Below, piece after piece: positions 1 to 7,385 of a DNA stretch of 12,046 nucleotides; position 1 is the stretch's first letter; each line of letters opens with the position of its first letter. A model generated the notes under the pieces. It saw nothing but the letters and a program-made list of their open reading frames with translations. It was not told the DNA's origin and searched no databases. Made by a program: the position numbers and the translations under genes. Source of the stretch: Acidimicrobiia bacterium UBA6912 (lineage in GTDB: Bacteria; Actinomycetota; Acidimicrobiia; Spongiisociales; UBA5794); assembly GCA_002450985.1 (NCBI GenBank), contig DKBA01000279.1, positions 4,380 through 16,425 on the forward strand. Reading direction: 5' to 3'.

Positions 1-1238
1 GGGTCCATGAGGCGGGTGAGGAGCTTGGCGAAGGTGGTCTTGCCCGAGCCCGTCTCGCCGACCACGGCAACCCGCTGCCGGGCGGGGATGTCGACACCGA
101 TGTCGTGGAGCACCGGAGCGCCGCTCGCTTCGGAGGCGCTCTCCCCGGGTCGCGGGTAGCGGAACATGACGTGCTCGAAACGCACTCCGACCGGTTGGTG
201 AGGCAGCGCCAGACCGTCGGGGCCGGGGTCGGCGACATCGGGGGCGATGTCGAGCACGTCGAGTACACGTCGCCAGCCGGCCACCGCGGTCTGTGCTTCG
301 TTCACCGCCTCGCCCATCACCTGCACCGGCTGGATGAAGAGCTGCACGAGGAACAGGAACGCGACCACCACGCCCACCGTCGTGGTGCCCTGCACCGCAA
401 GGATCGTCCCCACGACGAGGACGGCGGTGACGACGACTGCGGAGGCGATCTCGCCGGCGCCGGACAGTGAGGCGGAGATCGCCCCCGCTCGCACCGCAGC
501 CGACCGGTGGCTCTCGACCGCCTCCTCGAGCTGCACACGGGTGCGATCCTCGATGCCGTAGGCGCGAATCACCGGGGCGCCCACCACGGTCTCGGCCAGC
601 ACGGCGAGCATGTGCCCGACCCGCTCCCGGACCCTGAGGTACGCCACCTCCAGGCGGCTCTGGAACCAGCGGATCATGAACAGGATGAGGGGCACGCTGA
701 GCAGCACCACGAGGCCGAGCGGCGGGGACAGCACGAACATCACGATGAGGGCGAGGAGCGCCTGGCCTCCGTTGACGATCAGCATGATCCCGGCCCACTG
801 CATGAACCGGCTGATCTGGTCGACATCCGACGTCACCCTGGCGACGAGCACCCCCCGCTGCTCCGAGGCCTGATGGAGCATCGAGAGGTCGTGGATGTGC
901 CGGAAGGCACGGATGCGGAGACCGGAGAGCGCCGTCTCCGAGACGCGGGCGAGGCGGAGGTGCATCCATCCGGTCGCCAGCGCGGTGATCACGACGGCGG
1001 CGAGCGCAGCCAGCGTCATCCGCGCCACGAAGTCGATGGCGACGTCGCCGCCGGTGAGTCCGTGGTCGATGATCTGCTGCACGGCGATGGGGACGATGAC
1101 GCGCCCCGCCGTGGCGAACAGCGCGATCACGAGCGTGATGGGAAGCCCACGACGCAGCTCCGGCGACAGGCTCAGACCCCGCCGGATGGTCGCCATCGCC
1201 CCGGCGTCGCCCCGACCGGTGTCCGCAGACGAGCTCAC
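1..1238 (-). CDS. ABC exporter half-transporter, permease plus ATPase (C-terminus cut by window edge)
   Basis: Reading the minus strand from GTG at 1238 gives an open frame of 412 codons that leaves the window. Residues about 30-310 form an ABC type-1 exporter transmembrane domain with several hydrophobic segments and the usual TSDVDQISRF-type coupling region. The ATPase domain then begins: an aromatic A-loop in FRYPRPG and a Walker A GETGSGKT at residues 394-401 (positions 36-59). Q-loop, signature, Walker B and H-loop lie outside the window. The GTG start overlaps the TGA of the upstream ABC gene (GTGA, 1235-1238), so the two are translationally coupled and probably form a heterodimeric exporter. 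Substrate is unknown; drug or lipid export is the family default. The family assignment is firm. The prediction that this subunit carries the intact catalytic Glu and His is inference from its degenerate partner. Confidence 0.93.
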   Translation of the reverse strand, partial: MSSSADTGRGDAGAMATIRRGLSLSPELRRGLPITLVIALFATAGRVIVPIAVQQIIDHGLTGGDVAIDFVARMTLAALAAVVITALATGWMHLRLARVSETALSGLRIRAFRHIHDLSMLHQASEQRGVLVARVTSDVDQISRFMQWAGIMLIVNGGQALLALIVMFVLSPPLGLVVLLSVPLILFMIRWFQSRLEVAYLRVRERVGHMLAVLAETVVGAPVIRAYGIEDRTRVQLEEAVESHRSAAVRAGAISASLSGAGEIASAVVVTAVLVVGTILAVQGTTTVGVVVAFLFLVQLFIQPVQVMGEAVNEAQTAVAGWRRVLDVLDIAPDVADPGPDGLALPHQPVGVRFEHVMFRYPRPGESASEASGAPVLHDIGVDIPARQRVAVVGETGSGKTTFAKLLTRLMD

Positions 1239-3079
1239 GGGGCATCACCCTGGGTGTCGTAGGCGTCGATGAGCGCCCGGTAGGCCGGAAGCCGTGCGTA
1301 CAGCTCGTCGTGGGCGCCGCGATCGATGACACGGCCGTAGTCGAGGTAGATCACCTCGTCGGCGAGCACGATCGACGACCGCCGGTAGGCGACGATCACG
1401 ACGGTCGTGTCGAGCTGGCGCAGCCCGGCGAGGATGGCGCTCTCGACGGCGGGGTCCACGGCGGAGGTGGCATCATCGAGGACGAGGAGGCGAGGACGGC
1501 GAATGATCGCCCTGGCGAGCGCGATGCGCTGGCGCTGGCCCCCGGAGAGCGACGCCCCCCGCTCGCCGACCACGGTTGCATAGCCGTCCTCGAGCGCCGC
1601 GATGAAGTCGTGGGCCTGAGCGATCTTGGCGGCGGCGAGCACCTCGGCCTCGTCGAACGGCTCGCCGAGCGTGATGTTGGTGTAGATCGAGTCGTTGAAG
1701 AGGAATGTCTCCTGAAAGACGATGCCGACCGAGCCGGCGAGTGACGTCCGGTCGAACTCGACGAGGCCCCGGCCGTCGAGGCAGATCTCGCCGCGATCCG
1801 GGTCGAAGAGCCGCACGAGGAGATGGGCGAAGGTCGACTTCCCGGACCCGGTGGGACCGACGAGGGCCACGGTCTGCCCAGGGGCGACGCTGAGCGTGAC
1901 CGACTCGATGCCCCGGCGGTCGTCGTCGGCGGCGGCAGTGGTCGGCGCCGTCCTGGCCGCCTTCGAGAGGTCTTCGTACTCCGTCTCCGGGTAGAGGTAA
2001 CCGACGGACTCGGCGCGGGCGGCGGCGCCGCCCCATGACGTGGGGGCGTGCGCCCCGTAGGCGACGCTCTCCTGCTCGCCCAGCACGCCCTCGACCCGAT
2101 CCATGCCGACGACCGAGCGGGGAAGCTCGCCGAGCAGCCACCCGAACACCCGCATCGGGAGGGCGACGAGCCCGAAGAGATAGGCGAACGTGACGAGGTC
2201 GCCTGCGCTGAGCGCGCCCTGGTCGACGCGCCACGCCCCGACGGCGAGGACGGCGAGGATGCCGATCGTGGGCAGCGCCTCGATCAACGGGTCGAAGGAG
2301 GCGCGCAGCTTCCCCACCTCGACCATTCGGTCGCGCAGTGCATCCGACTGCGCCCCGAAGCGGCCGACCTCGGCATCCTCCCGGCCAAGCGTCTTGACGA
2401 CGAGGGCGGCATCGAACGACTCGTGGGCGATCTCGGCGACCTCGGCGCGCAGGCGCTGTGCCTTGGCGGCGACCGCCCGCATGCGGCGCTGGAACGTGTA
2501 GTTGGCGGCGGCGAGGGCGGGACCGACGGAGAACCCGATCAGGGCGAGGAACGGATCGGTCAGGACGAGCAAGATGCCGGTGATGGCGAGCATCACGACC
2601 ACGCCGAACGCCATGGGCAGCGGGGCGGCAATGAAGGACGCGGCCTCCACGTCCTCGTTGACGTTCGACAGCAGCTGACCCGTCGGGTGGCGGCGGTGCC
2701 ACTCGATGGGGAGCTCGAGGTAGCGGTTCGTCACCTCGATGCGGTCGCGGTACTGGAGGCGGTACTGGGCGAAGTAGGCGCCCATCCGTCGCATGGTGAT
2801 GCCGACGCCGCGCGCCGCCGCCACCCCCAGCACGGCGAGCGCGGCCCCGGCGAGGGTGCTCGCGGCGACCTCGCCGGCGGCGACACCGGGTATGAGCACG
2901 GTGTCGGTTATCCACCCGATGACGAACGAAGACACGATCGTCATCGTTGCGAAGACCACGGTGCCGACACCACCCACCGCGAACTCCTTGGGCGCGCGGC
3001 GCAGCTGGCGGGCGATGAGCGTCCGTCCTCGGCCGAGGAGCGCGACGTCGGTCGGAGGTGAAGGCGTGCCGGTCGACAT
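1235..3079 (-). CDS. ABC exporter half-transporter with degenerate ATPase site, permease plus ATPase
   Basis: Encodes 614 residues, the usual length of a fused exporter half. The transmembrane domain spans about residues 30-320. The ATPase domain has Walker A GPTGSGKS (408-415), Q-loop Gln456, signature LSGGQ (511-515) and Walker B LLVLDD (531-536). Two catalytic positions are altered: the Glu expected after Walker B is Asp536, and the switch His is Tyr565 (VAYRRSS instead of VAHRxS). This is the pattern of the non-canonical half of heterodimeric exporters such as TM287/288 or TAP. About 20 extra Ala/Thr/Asp-rich residues (about 366-389) separate the A-loop Tyr from the first ATPase strand. 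The start ATG at 3079 was chosen because the transmembrane domain begins shortly after it and a TACCCT box lies 9 nt upstream; the same frame stays open to 4081, but that part is antisense to the GH65 gene. Coupled to the downstream ABC gene through GTGA. Substrate unknown. Confidence 0.95.
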   Translation of the reverse strand: MSTGTPSPPTDVALLGRGRTLIARQLRRAPKEFAVGGVGTVVFATMTIVSSFVIGWITDTVLIPGVAAGEVAASTLAGAALAVLGVAAARGVGITMRRMGAYFAQYRLQYRDRIEVTNRYLELPIEWHRRHPTGQLLSNVNEDVEAASFIAAPLPMAFGVVVMLAITGILLVLTDPFLALIGFSVGPALAAANYTFQRRMRAVAAKAQRLRAEVAEIAHESFDAALVVKTLGREDAEVGRFGAQSDALRDRMVEVGKLRASFDPLIEALPTIGILAVLAVGAWRVDQGALSAGDLVTFAYLFGLVALPMRVFGWLLGELPRSVVGMDRVEGVLGEQESVAYGAHAPTSWGGAAARAESVGYLYPETEYEDLSKAARTAPTTAAADDDRRGIESVTLSVAPGQTVALVGPTGSGKSTFAHLLVRLFDPDRGEICLDGRGLVEFDRTSLAGSVGIVFQETFLFNDSIYTNITLGEPFDEAEVLAAAKIAQAHDFIAALEDGYATVVGERGASLSGGQRQRIALARAIIRRPRLLVLDDATSAVDPAVESAILAGLRQLDTTVVIVAYRRSSIVLADEVIYLDYGRVIDRGAHDELYARLPAYRALIDAYDTQGDAP

Positions 3080-3088
3080 GGGGACGCG

Positions 3089-3094
3089 AGGGTA
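3089..3094 (-). promoter_or_regulatory. Candidate -10 box (TACCCT) for the ABC pair
   Basis: On the minus strand TACCCT ends 9 nt before the ATG at 3079. With a usual 6-7 nt from -10 to +1, the transcript would start about 2-3 nt before the ATG. No Shine-Dalgarno sequence is present in the gap. It fits the TANNNT pattern found before most genes here. Confidence 0.5.
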
Positions 3095-3292
3095 CGACGT
3101 CTGGCGGCCGGAGAAACCGTTCAGGCGAGACGGCGGCAACGTAGCGCTGCCGCTCGATGTCCTCGGGGGGGTGACGTCCTGGAGAGCGGCTGGGAGCTGT
3201 TGGGCCTGGCGAGACGCTGAGACGTGGCACGGGCGACGTTCCGGTCGCGTCCGCCGAACGCCGTGTGACCGGAGCTCCTCCGGCGCAGCGAC

Positions 3293-3298
3293 TAGCTT
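3293..3298 (+). promoter_or_regulatory. Candidate -10 box (TAGCTT) for the GH65 gene
   Basis: TAGCTT ends 10 nt before the ATG at 3309, the longest spacing in the set, so the mRNA would have a leader of only about 3-4 nt. A GGCGGAG sequence sits directly against the ATG, which is too close to act as a Shine-Dalgarno site. Confidence 0.45.
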
Positions 3299-3308
3299 CC
3301 CGGCGGAG

Positions 3309-5642
3309 ATGTCTTGGCCCGATGTGCTCTCAGCGCTGCTGCAGACCGTCGTCCACGATCGGCTGCGGGCTACCGACGACGGCTGGACGCTGGTCGAGAC
3401 GGGCTTCGATCCGGACCGGGCGATTGCCGTCGGCTCCAACTTCATGGTCGGGAACGGGTACATGGGGTATCGGGGGACGACGCCCGACCAGGACGCCGGC
3501 GGGTACGTGGCGCTCGTCGTGTCCGACACGTACGACCGGGCGGACGGGCGGTGGACAGAGCTGTGCACCGTACCCGACCCCCTCCATGTGCAGGCGGAGG
3601 TGGCGGGAACGGCGATCCGTGCCGAGGATTCCGATCTCGCCGCCGGGCTCGACCTGCGGACCGGCGAGTTCGGGGCCAGGCTCCGACAGCCCGTCGATGG
3701 CGGTGACGTCGAGGTCGATGTGCGGAGGTTTGCGTCACCGGGGCGCCTCCATCTCCTCCTCCAGCGCTGGGAGCTGAGGACCAGGGCGCACGCAGGGATA
3801 CGCATCGCGGCCGGGATCGACGGCAACGTGTGGAGCCTGAACGGCGACCACTTCCGCTCGTTCGAGATCGAGGCACGCCCGGATGTCTTGCTGACGGCAG
3901 TCGTGAGCGTGGAGCGCAAGGTGGAGGTGGCGGTTGCCTGCGTGGTCCGAATCTCCGGGCTGGCCGATGTGGGAGCTCGACCGGAGGGGCGATCGGCGTT
4001 TCGCGTCGCGCAAGGCGAGGTGGACGCCGACCACGCCGTGACCGTCGAGTCCTTCGCCGCCGTGTTCACGTCGAACGACACGGCCGACCCCGTCGCAGCT
4101 GCGGTTGCTGCGGCGCGGGAAGCGGCGGAGACGGGCTACGACATGCTGCGCGAGGTCGATCGGGCCTGGTGGGATGAGTTCTGGCGGCGTACCGATGTCG
4201 AGATCGAAGGGCCGGTGGTCGATCAAGTCGCCCTGCGCTTCGCGGCGTATCACAACCGCATCGCCACTCCGGCCCACACCGACCACCTCCCGATCGGCGC
4301 CCGTGGGCTGTCGTGTCAGGCCTACCAGGGGGCGGCGTTCTGGGACCAGGAGGTCTTCACCCTCCCCGTCTTCTTGTTCACCGAGCCGGACCTCGCCCGC
4401 AATCTGCTCGTGTACCGGCACCGGACGCTTGCGGGAGCGCGACGCAAGGCGGCCGAGCTCGGGTACGCAGGGGCCTTCTATGCCTGGATCAGCGGCGATA
4501 CGGGTGACGAGCTGTGTCCCGACGTCTTCTTCACCGACGTGGTCACCGGGCGGCCGATCCGCACCCACTTCAACGACTGGCAGATCCACGTCGCCCCCGA
4601 TGTCGTGACGACCATCGAGCGCTACGTCGACGTGACGGGCGACGAGGCCTTCCTCGTCGACCACGGCGCCGAGGTCGCCTTCGAGGTGGCCCGGTTCCTC
4701 CACTCGTTCGTCCGTCTCGACACGTGGGCGGGGACGTACCACTGCATCCGTCTCCTCGGTCCCGACGAGTGGCACGAGAACGTCGACGACAACGCTTTCA
4801 CCAACTACCAGGTGCATTCGGCCCTCGCCTTCGCCGTCCGCACCCACGAGTGGATGGCCGACAGGCACCCGGATCGTCTCGCCGAGCTGAGCGACCGGAT
4901 CGGTCTCGCCGACGGCGAGCCGGCCGCGTGGGCCGACATCGTCGAGCGCCTCTTCCTCCCCGCTCCCGATCCGGTCACGGGCGTCGTCGAGCAGTTCGCC
5001 GGATTCCACGGGCTGGAGGACATCGCACCCGAGGCGTTGCGAAGCCGGGCGTTGCATCCGGACGAGTACTGGGGTGGGCTCAGCGGCATCGCCGCCCGCA
5101 CCAAGGTGGCGAAGCAGGCGGACGTGGTGATGCTGATGTGGCTACACGAAGCGGAGTTCACCCCCGACGTGCGAGCCGCCAACTTCGACCACTACGAGCC
5201 GTACTGCGCCCACGGCTCGACCCTCAGCGCCTCGGCGCACGCGATGGTGGCGGCCCGACTCGGCCGGACCGACCACACGCTCGACTACTACAGACAATCG
5301 GCGCTCGTCGACCTCGCCAACACTGCGCACGCGGTGGTGGGCGGCACCTTCATCGGCGGCATCCACACCGCGGCCTGCGCCGGCACGTACCAGATCGCCA
5401 CCCAGGGCATCGGGGGTCTCGGCTTCGACGGAGCGCGCCTCACCGTCGATCCCGCTCTTCCACCCGAGTGGCATGCGCTCCGCTACCCGGTGGCATGGCG
5501 CGGGGCGCAGCTCTCCGTGGCGATCGATCGGGAAGACGTGACGGTGACGTCGGCGCCGGACTCCGCAGTCGCGGTGCCGCTGCGGGTCGTGGGTACGGAG
5601 GTGACGATCGCGCCGGGCGAGTCGGTGACCACGCCACGCTGA
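3309..5642 (+). CDS. Glycoside hydrolase family 65 enzyme, probable alpha-glucoside phosphorylase
   Basis: Encodes 777 residues, normal for GH65. Order: N-terminal beta-sandwich (about 1-270), linker, (alpha/alpha)6 catalytic barrel (about 320-690), and a small C-terminal beta domain. The general acid is Glu487 in GPDEWHENVDDNAFTN (484-499). FWDQE (344-348) is the usual sugar-binding segment. Lys602-Gln603 (KQADVV) and the His635 HGSTLS loop match the phosphate-binding positions of GH65 phosphorylases, which favours phosphorolysis over hydrolysis: an alpha-glucoside plus phosphate gives beta-glucose 1-phosphate. Specificity (maltose, trehalose, kojibiose, nigerose or other) cannot be read from the sequence. 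The segment before FWD reads RGLSCQAYQGAAFWD, departing from the RGLxGExYxGHxFWD form I associate with the family. No beta-phosphoglucomutase or sugar transporter is nearby. No signal peptide, so likely cytoplasmic. The ATG at 3309 was chosen over the long upstream open frame because homologous content begins there. Confidence 0.93.
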   Translation: MSWPDVLSALLQTVVHDRLRATDDGWTLVETGFDPDRAIAVGSNFMVGNGYMGYRGTTPDQDAGGYVALVVSDTYDRADGRWTELCTVPDPLHVQAEVAGTAIRAEDSDLAAGLDLRTGEFGARLRQPVDGGDVEVDVRRFASPGRLHLLLQRWELRTRAHAGIRIAAGIDGNVWSLNGDHFRSFEIEARPDVLLTAVVSVERKVEVAVACVVRISGLADVGARPEGRSAFRVAQGEVDADHAVTVESFAAVFTSNDTADPVAAAVAAAREAAETGYDMLREVDRAWWDEFWRRTDVEIEGPVVDQVALRFAAYHNRIATPAHTDHLPIGARGLSCQAYQGAAFWDQEVFTLPVFLFTEPDLARNLLVYRHRTLAGARRKAAELGYAGAFYAWISGDTGDELCPDVFFTDVVTGRPIRTHFNDWQIHVAPDVVTTIERYVDVTGDEAFLVDHGAEVAFEVARFLHSFVRLDTWAGTYHCIRLLGPDEWHENVDDNAFTNYQVHSALAFAVRTHEWMADRHPDRLAELSDRIGLADGEPAAWADIVERLFLPAPDPVTGVVEQFAGFHGLEDIAPEALRSRALHPDEYWGGLSGIAARTKVAKQADVVMLMWLHEAEFTPDVRAANFDHYEPYCAHGSTLSASAHAMVAARLGRTDHTLDYYRQSALVDLANTAHAVVGGTFIGGIHTAACAGTYQIATQGIGGLGFDGARLTVDPALPPEWHALRYPVAWRGAQLSVAIDREDVTVTSAPDSAVAVPLRVVGTEVTIAPGESVTTPR

Positions 5643-5663
5643 GCCGGGCGTCGCGCCGGGTCG

Positions 5664-6191
5664 TCAGCCGGCGGGCTCTTGGACGTCGATGTCCACCATG
5701 AGCTGGTGCGCCAGCTTCTCCAGCACGTCGGTCACCGCCTCCGCGGAGACGCCGATGGGCAGCGCGAGCACGGCGTCGGCGGTGAACAGCGTCTCGCCGC
5801 TCATGGGTGCGCTCGATGTCGCAGTTTCGAGTGTCTCGATGCTCACCCCATGAGATGCCAGCGCATGGGACACGTCGTGGACGATCCCGGGATGGTCGAC
5901 GCCCACGAGGTGCATCGTCAGTCGTCTGGCTTCCACGTCGGGTTCGTCCTGAGAAGCCAGCTCGGCGGTGACGTCGAGCAGGCCCTGCTCCCGGAGCGGA
6001 CCGAGATCGATGACGAGGGCGTCGGCGTTGCGATCGGGGACGGTGACCAGCACGATGCCGGCGAACTTGCCGGCGAGCTGCGTCATGTGGCTCTGGTCCC
6101 AATTGCCACCGTGCGATGCGACCACCCCGGAGAGCGCATCGACGAGCCCGGCCTGATCGTCGCCGATGACGGTGAGTACGAGGCGTGCCAT
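5664..6191 (-). CDS. Double ACT-domain protein, GcvR-like
   Basis: Encodes 175 residues. Two ACT domains can be traced: residues 3-78 (LVLTVIGDDQAGLVDALSG, then GGNWDQSHMTQLAGKFAGIVL) and 91-170 (LTMHLVGVDHPGIVHDVSHAL). The tandem layout and the GGNW...LAGKFAGI segment match the glycine cleavage regulator GcvR family. In Escherichia coli GcvR antagonises GcvA by protein contact; in actinobacteria the role of such proteins is not established, and no gcv gene is visible here. ACT domains usually bind amino acids. The start at 6191 (MARLVLTV) is preferred over the in-frame ATG at 6239 because ACT domain 1 begins immediately and TAGGCT lies 7 nt upstream. It is convergent with the GH65 gene, whose stop is only 21 bp away, and follows ligC by 60 bp with an apparent promoter of its own. 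Confidence 0.88.
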   Translation of the reverse strand: MARLVLTVIGDDQAGLVDALSGVVASHGGNWDQSHMTQLAGKFAGIVLVTVPDRNADALVIDLGPLREQGLLDVTAELASQDEPDVEARRLTMHLVGVDHPGIVHDVSHALASHGVSIETLETATSSAPMSGETLFTADAVLALPIGVSAEAVTDVLEKLAHQLMVDIDVQEPAG

Positions 6192-6198
6192 GCCGGGA

Positions 6199-6204
6199 AG
6201 CCTA
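6199..6204 (-). promoter_or_regulatory. Candidate -10 box (TAGGCT) for the ACT-domain gene
   Basis: Minus-strand TAGGCT ends 7 nt before the ATG at 6191, the distance expected if transcription begins at the start codon. It lies in the 60-bp gap after ligC, so the ACT-domain gene can be transcribed independently of the ligase. Confidence 0.55.
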
Positions 6205-6251
6205 CCGTCGTCGGTGAAGGCCCAGCTCGGCAGCACCACCCCTTGGATCGG

Positions 6252-7331
6252 TCAGTCGACGATGGCGGTCACCGGCGATTCGGTGCTGGGAGGTGCGGGT
6301 TCGGTGAGTTGCTCGGTGCTGCACGATCCCGGATCCCGGTCGGGCCGCCATCGCAGCATCTTCGTCGTGCCCCGGAAGCGGCCGGCCGTGGTCCAGGTGT
6401 ACTGCACCTCGACGACCCGCTCCGGCCGCACCGGTATCCAGGAGTGGTCGCGATCGGAGGCGCCGCTCCACCGGTTGGGGGCGCCCGGCATCGAGCCGTC
6501 GGCATTGGCCTCGGCATCCATCCAGTCCGCCCACGGGTGTTCGGCGAGGTCGTCGAGCACGAGCGGCTCCATCTGCGGCACGAGCTCGGCACGCTGCTTG
6601 GCCGTGAAGCTGGCGGCAACGCCGACGTGGCGGAGCTGTCCTTCGGGGGTGTTGAGACCGAGGACGAGCGAGCCGACGCCGTCACCCGACTTGTGCATCC
6701 GGTAGCCGGCCACCACGCAGTCGGCCGTGCGTACGTGCTTCAGCTTGAACTGGGTGCGCTTGTCGAACACGTACGGGGCACCCACGGGTTTGATGATGAG
6801 CCCGTCGAGCCCTGCCGCCTCGGTGGAGACGAACCACTCCATCGCCAGCTCCGGGTCGGCGGTGGCGGGAGCGAGGTGCACCGGAGGAGCGAAGCCGCTC
6901 GCAATGCCTTCCAGCGCCTCCCGTCGCACGGCGAAGGGTTCGTCGACATACGACCTGTCGTCGAGCGCCAGCAGATCGAAGGCCACGAAATCCGCAGGCG
7001 TCGCCTCGGCCAGCATCTGCACCCGGCTGTCGGCGGGATGGATTCGCTGACCCAGCGCATCGAAGTCGAGCTTGCCGTCGATGCTCACGATGAGCTCGCC
7101 GTCCACGACACATCGCTCCGGCAGGCTCCGCTTGAAGGGCTCCAACATCTCCGGGAAGTAGCGGTTGAGGGGGCGCTCGTTGCGGGATCCCATCACGACC
7201 TCGTCGCCATCGCGAAACACGATGCACCGGTAACCGTCCCATTTCGGCTCATACGACATGTCGCCGAGAGGGAGCTCCGGCACGGGCTTGGCGAGCATCG
7301 GCTTGATCGGCGGCATCACGGGGAGATCCAT
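6252..7331 (-). CDS. ligC: ATP-dependent DNA ligase, LigC type
   Basis: Encodes 359 residues, matching mycobacterial LigC (about 358) and much shorter than LigB or multidomain LigD. The nucleotidyl-transfer motif I is KWDGYR with the AMP-accepting Lys30. Other ligase motifs follow: SRN (49-51), DGE (78-80), FVAFDLL (115-121, motif III), DGLIIK (176-181, motif IV) and KLK (196-198, motif V). The C-terminal OB-fold covers about 205-330 and ends with RFRGTTKMLRWRP, followed by a short Ser/Pro/Thr-rich tail (about 333-359). The enzyme seals nicks in duplex DNA using ATP; mycobacterial LigC is linked to repair and backs up LigD in end joining. No Ku, LigD polymerase or nuclease gene is in the window. 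The start at 7331 has a TAGTGT box 6 nt upstream and no Shine-Dalgarno sequence. Divergent from the methyltransferase gene, 54 bp from start to start. Confidence 0.94.
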   Translation of the reverse strand: MDLPVMPPIKPMLAKPVPELPLGDMSYEPKWDGYRCIVFRDGDEVVMGSRNERPLNRYFPEMLEPFKRSLPERCVVDGELIVSIDGKLDFDALGQRIHPADSRVQMLAEATPADFVAFDLLALDDRSYVDEPFAVRREALEGIASGFAPPVHLAPATADPELAMEWFVSTEAAGLDGLIIKPVGAPYVFDKRTQFKLKHVRTADCVVAGYRMHKSGDGVGSLVLGLNTPEGQLRHVGVAASFTAKQRAELVPQMEPLVLDDLAEHPWADWMDAEANADGSMPGAPNRWSGASDRDHSWIPVRPERVVEVQYTWTTAGRFRGTTKMLRWRPDRDPGSCSTEQLTEPAPPSTESPVTAIVD

Positions 7332-7337
7332 GACGCC

Positions 7338-7343
7338 ACACTA
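7338..7343 (-). promoter_or_regulatory. Candidate -10 box (TAGTGT) for ligC
   Basis: Minus-strand TAGTGT ends 6 nt before the ligC ATG at 7331. Only 30 bp separate it from the oppositely directed TAGGTT box at 7374-7379, so the two -35 regions must overlap. Confidence 0.6.
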
Positions 7344-7373
7344 TCCGGTGCTCCGCTGCCGCCGGGCGCCGTC

Positions 7374-7379
7374 TAGGTT
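7374..7379 (+). promoter_or_regulatory. Candidate -10 box (TAGGTT) for the first methyltransferase
   Basis: TAGGTT is followed by CAC and then ATGATG. It ends 3 nt before the first ATG (7383) and 6 nt before the second (7386). The 6-nt spacing matches the other genes in this window, which points to 7386 as the true leaderless start. Confidence 0.58.
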
Positions 7380-7385
7380 CACATG

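Larger units (their letters stand above)
3080..3308. other. Divergent intergenic region between ABC pair and GH65 gene
   Basis: This 229-bp gap holds the start signals of both divergent genes: a minus-strand TACCCT at 3089-3094 and a plus-strand TAGCTT at 3293-3298. It also contains two GACGTC palindromes (3096-3101 and 3173-3178) and a run of seven G (3165-3171). The GH65 frame happens to be open through the whole gap, but that reading has no family-like content, so I treat it as noncoding. I could not recognise -35 elements or a known operator. Confidence 0.6.

Noticed and set aside
105..1262. Plus-strand open frames in the first 1.2 kb
   Set aside because: They are antisense to an ABC transporter gene with Walker A and a transmembrane domain on the minus strand; their protein content is low-complexity.
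3165..3171. Run of seven G as a possible phase-variable tract
   Set aside because: It lies in noncoding DNA well away from both -10 boxes, and runs of this length are expected in GC-rich genomes.
3096..3178. Two GACGTC palindromes as a regulator operator
   Set aside because: Six-base palindromes recur by chance; no larger conserved flanks are shared beyond a following TGG/CTGG.
2793..3308. N-terminal extension of the GH65 protein upstream of 3309
   Set aside because: It would overlap the start of the ABC gene and adds Ala/Thr-rich sequence without GH65 features.
3080..4081. N-terminal extension of the minus-strand ABC protein upstream of 3079
   Set aside because: The frame is open by chance through the intergenic gap and antisense to GH65. 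The family-like protein begins at ATG 3079.
3735..5057. Long minus-strand open frame opposite the GH65 gene (440 codons)
   Set aside because: It is antisense to a clear enzyme gene, has no recognisable domain, and is the usual by-product of high GC content.
5679..7376. Long plus-strand open frame (565 codons) opposite the ACT and ligase genes
   Set aside because: It is rich in His, Arg, Gly and Asp, with no family content, and mirrors the codon structure of two well-supported minus-strand genes.
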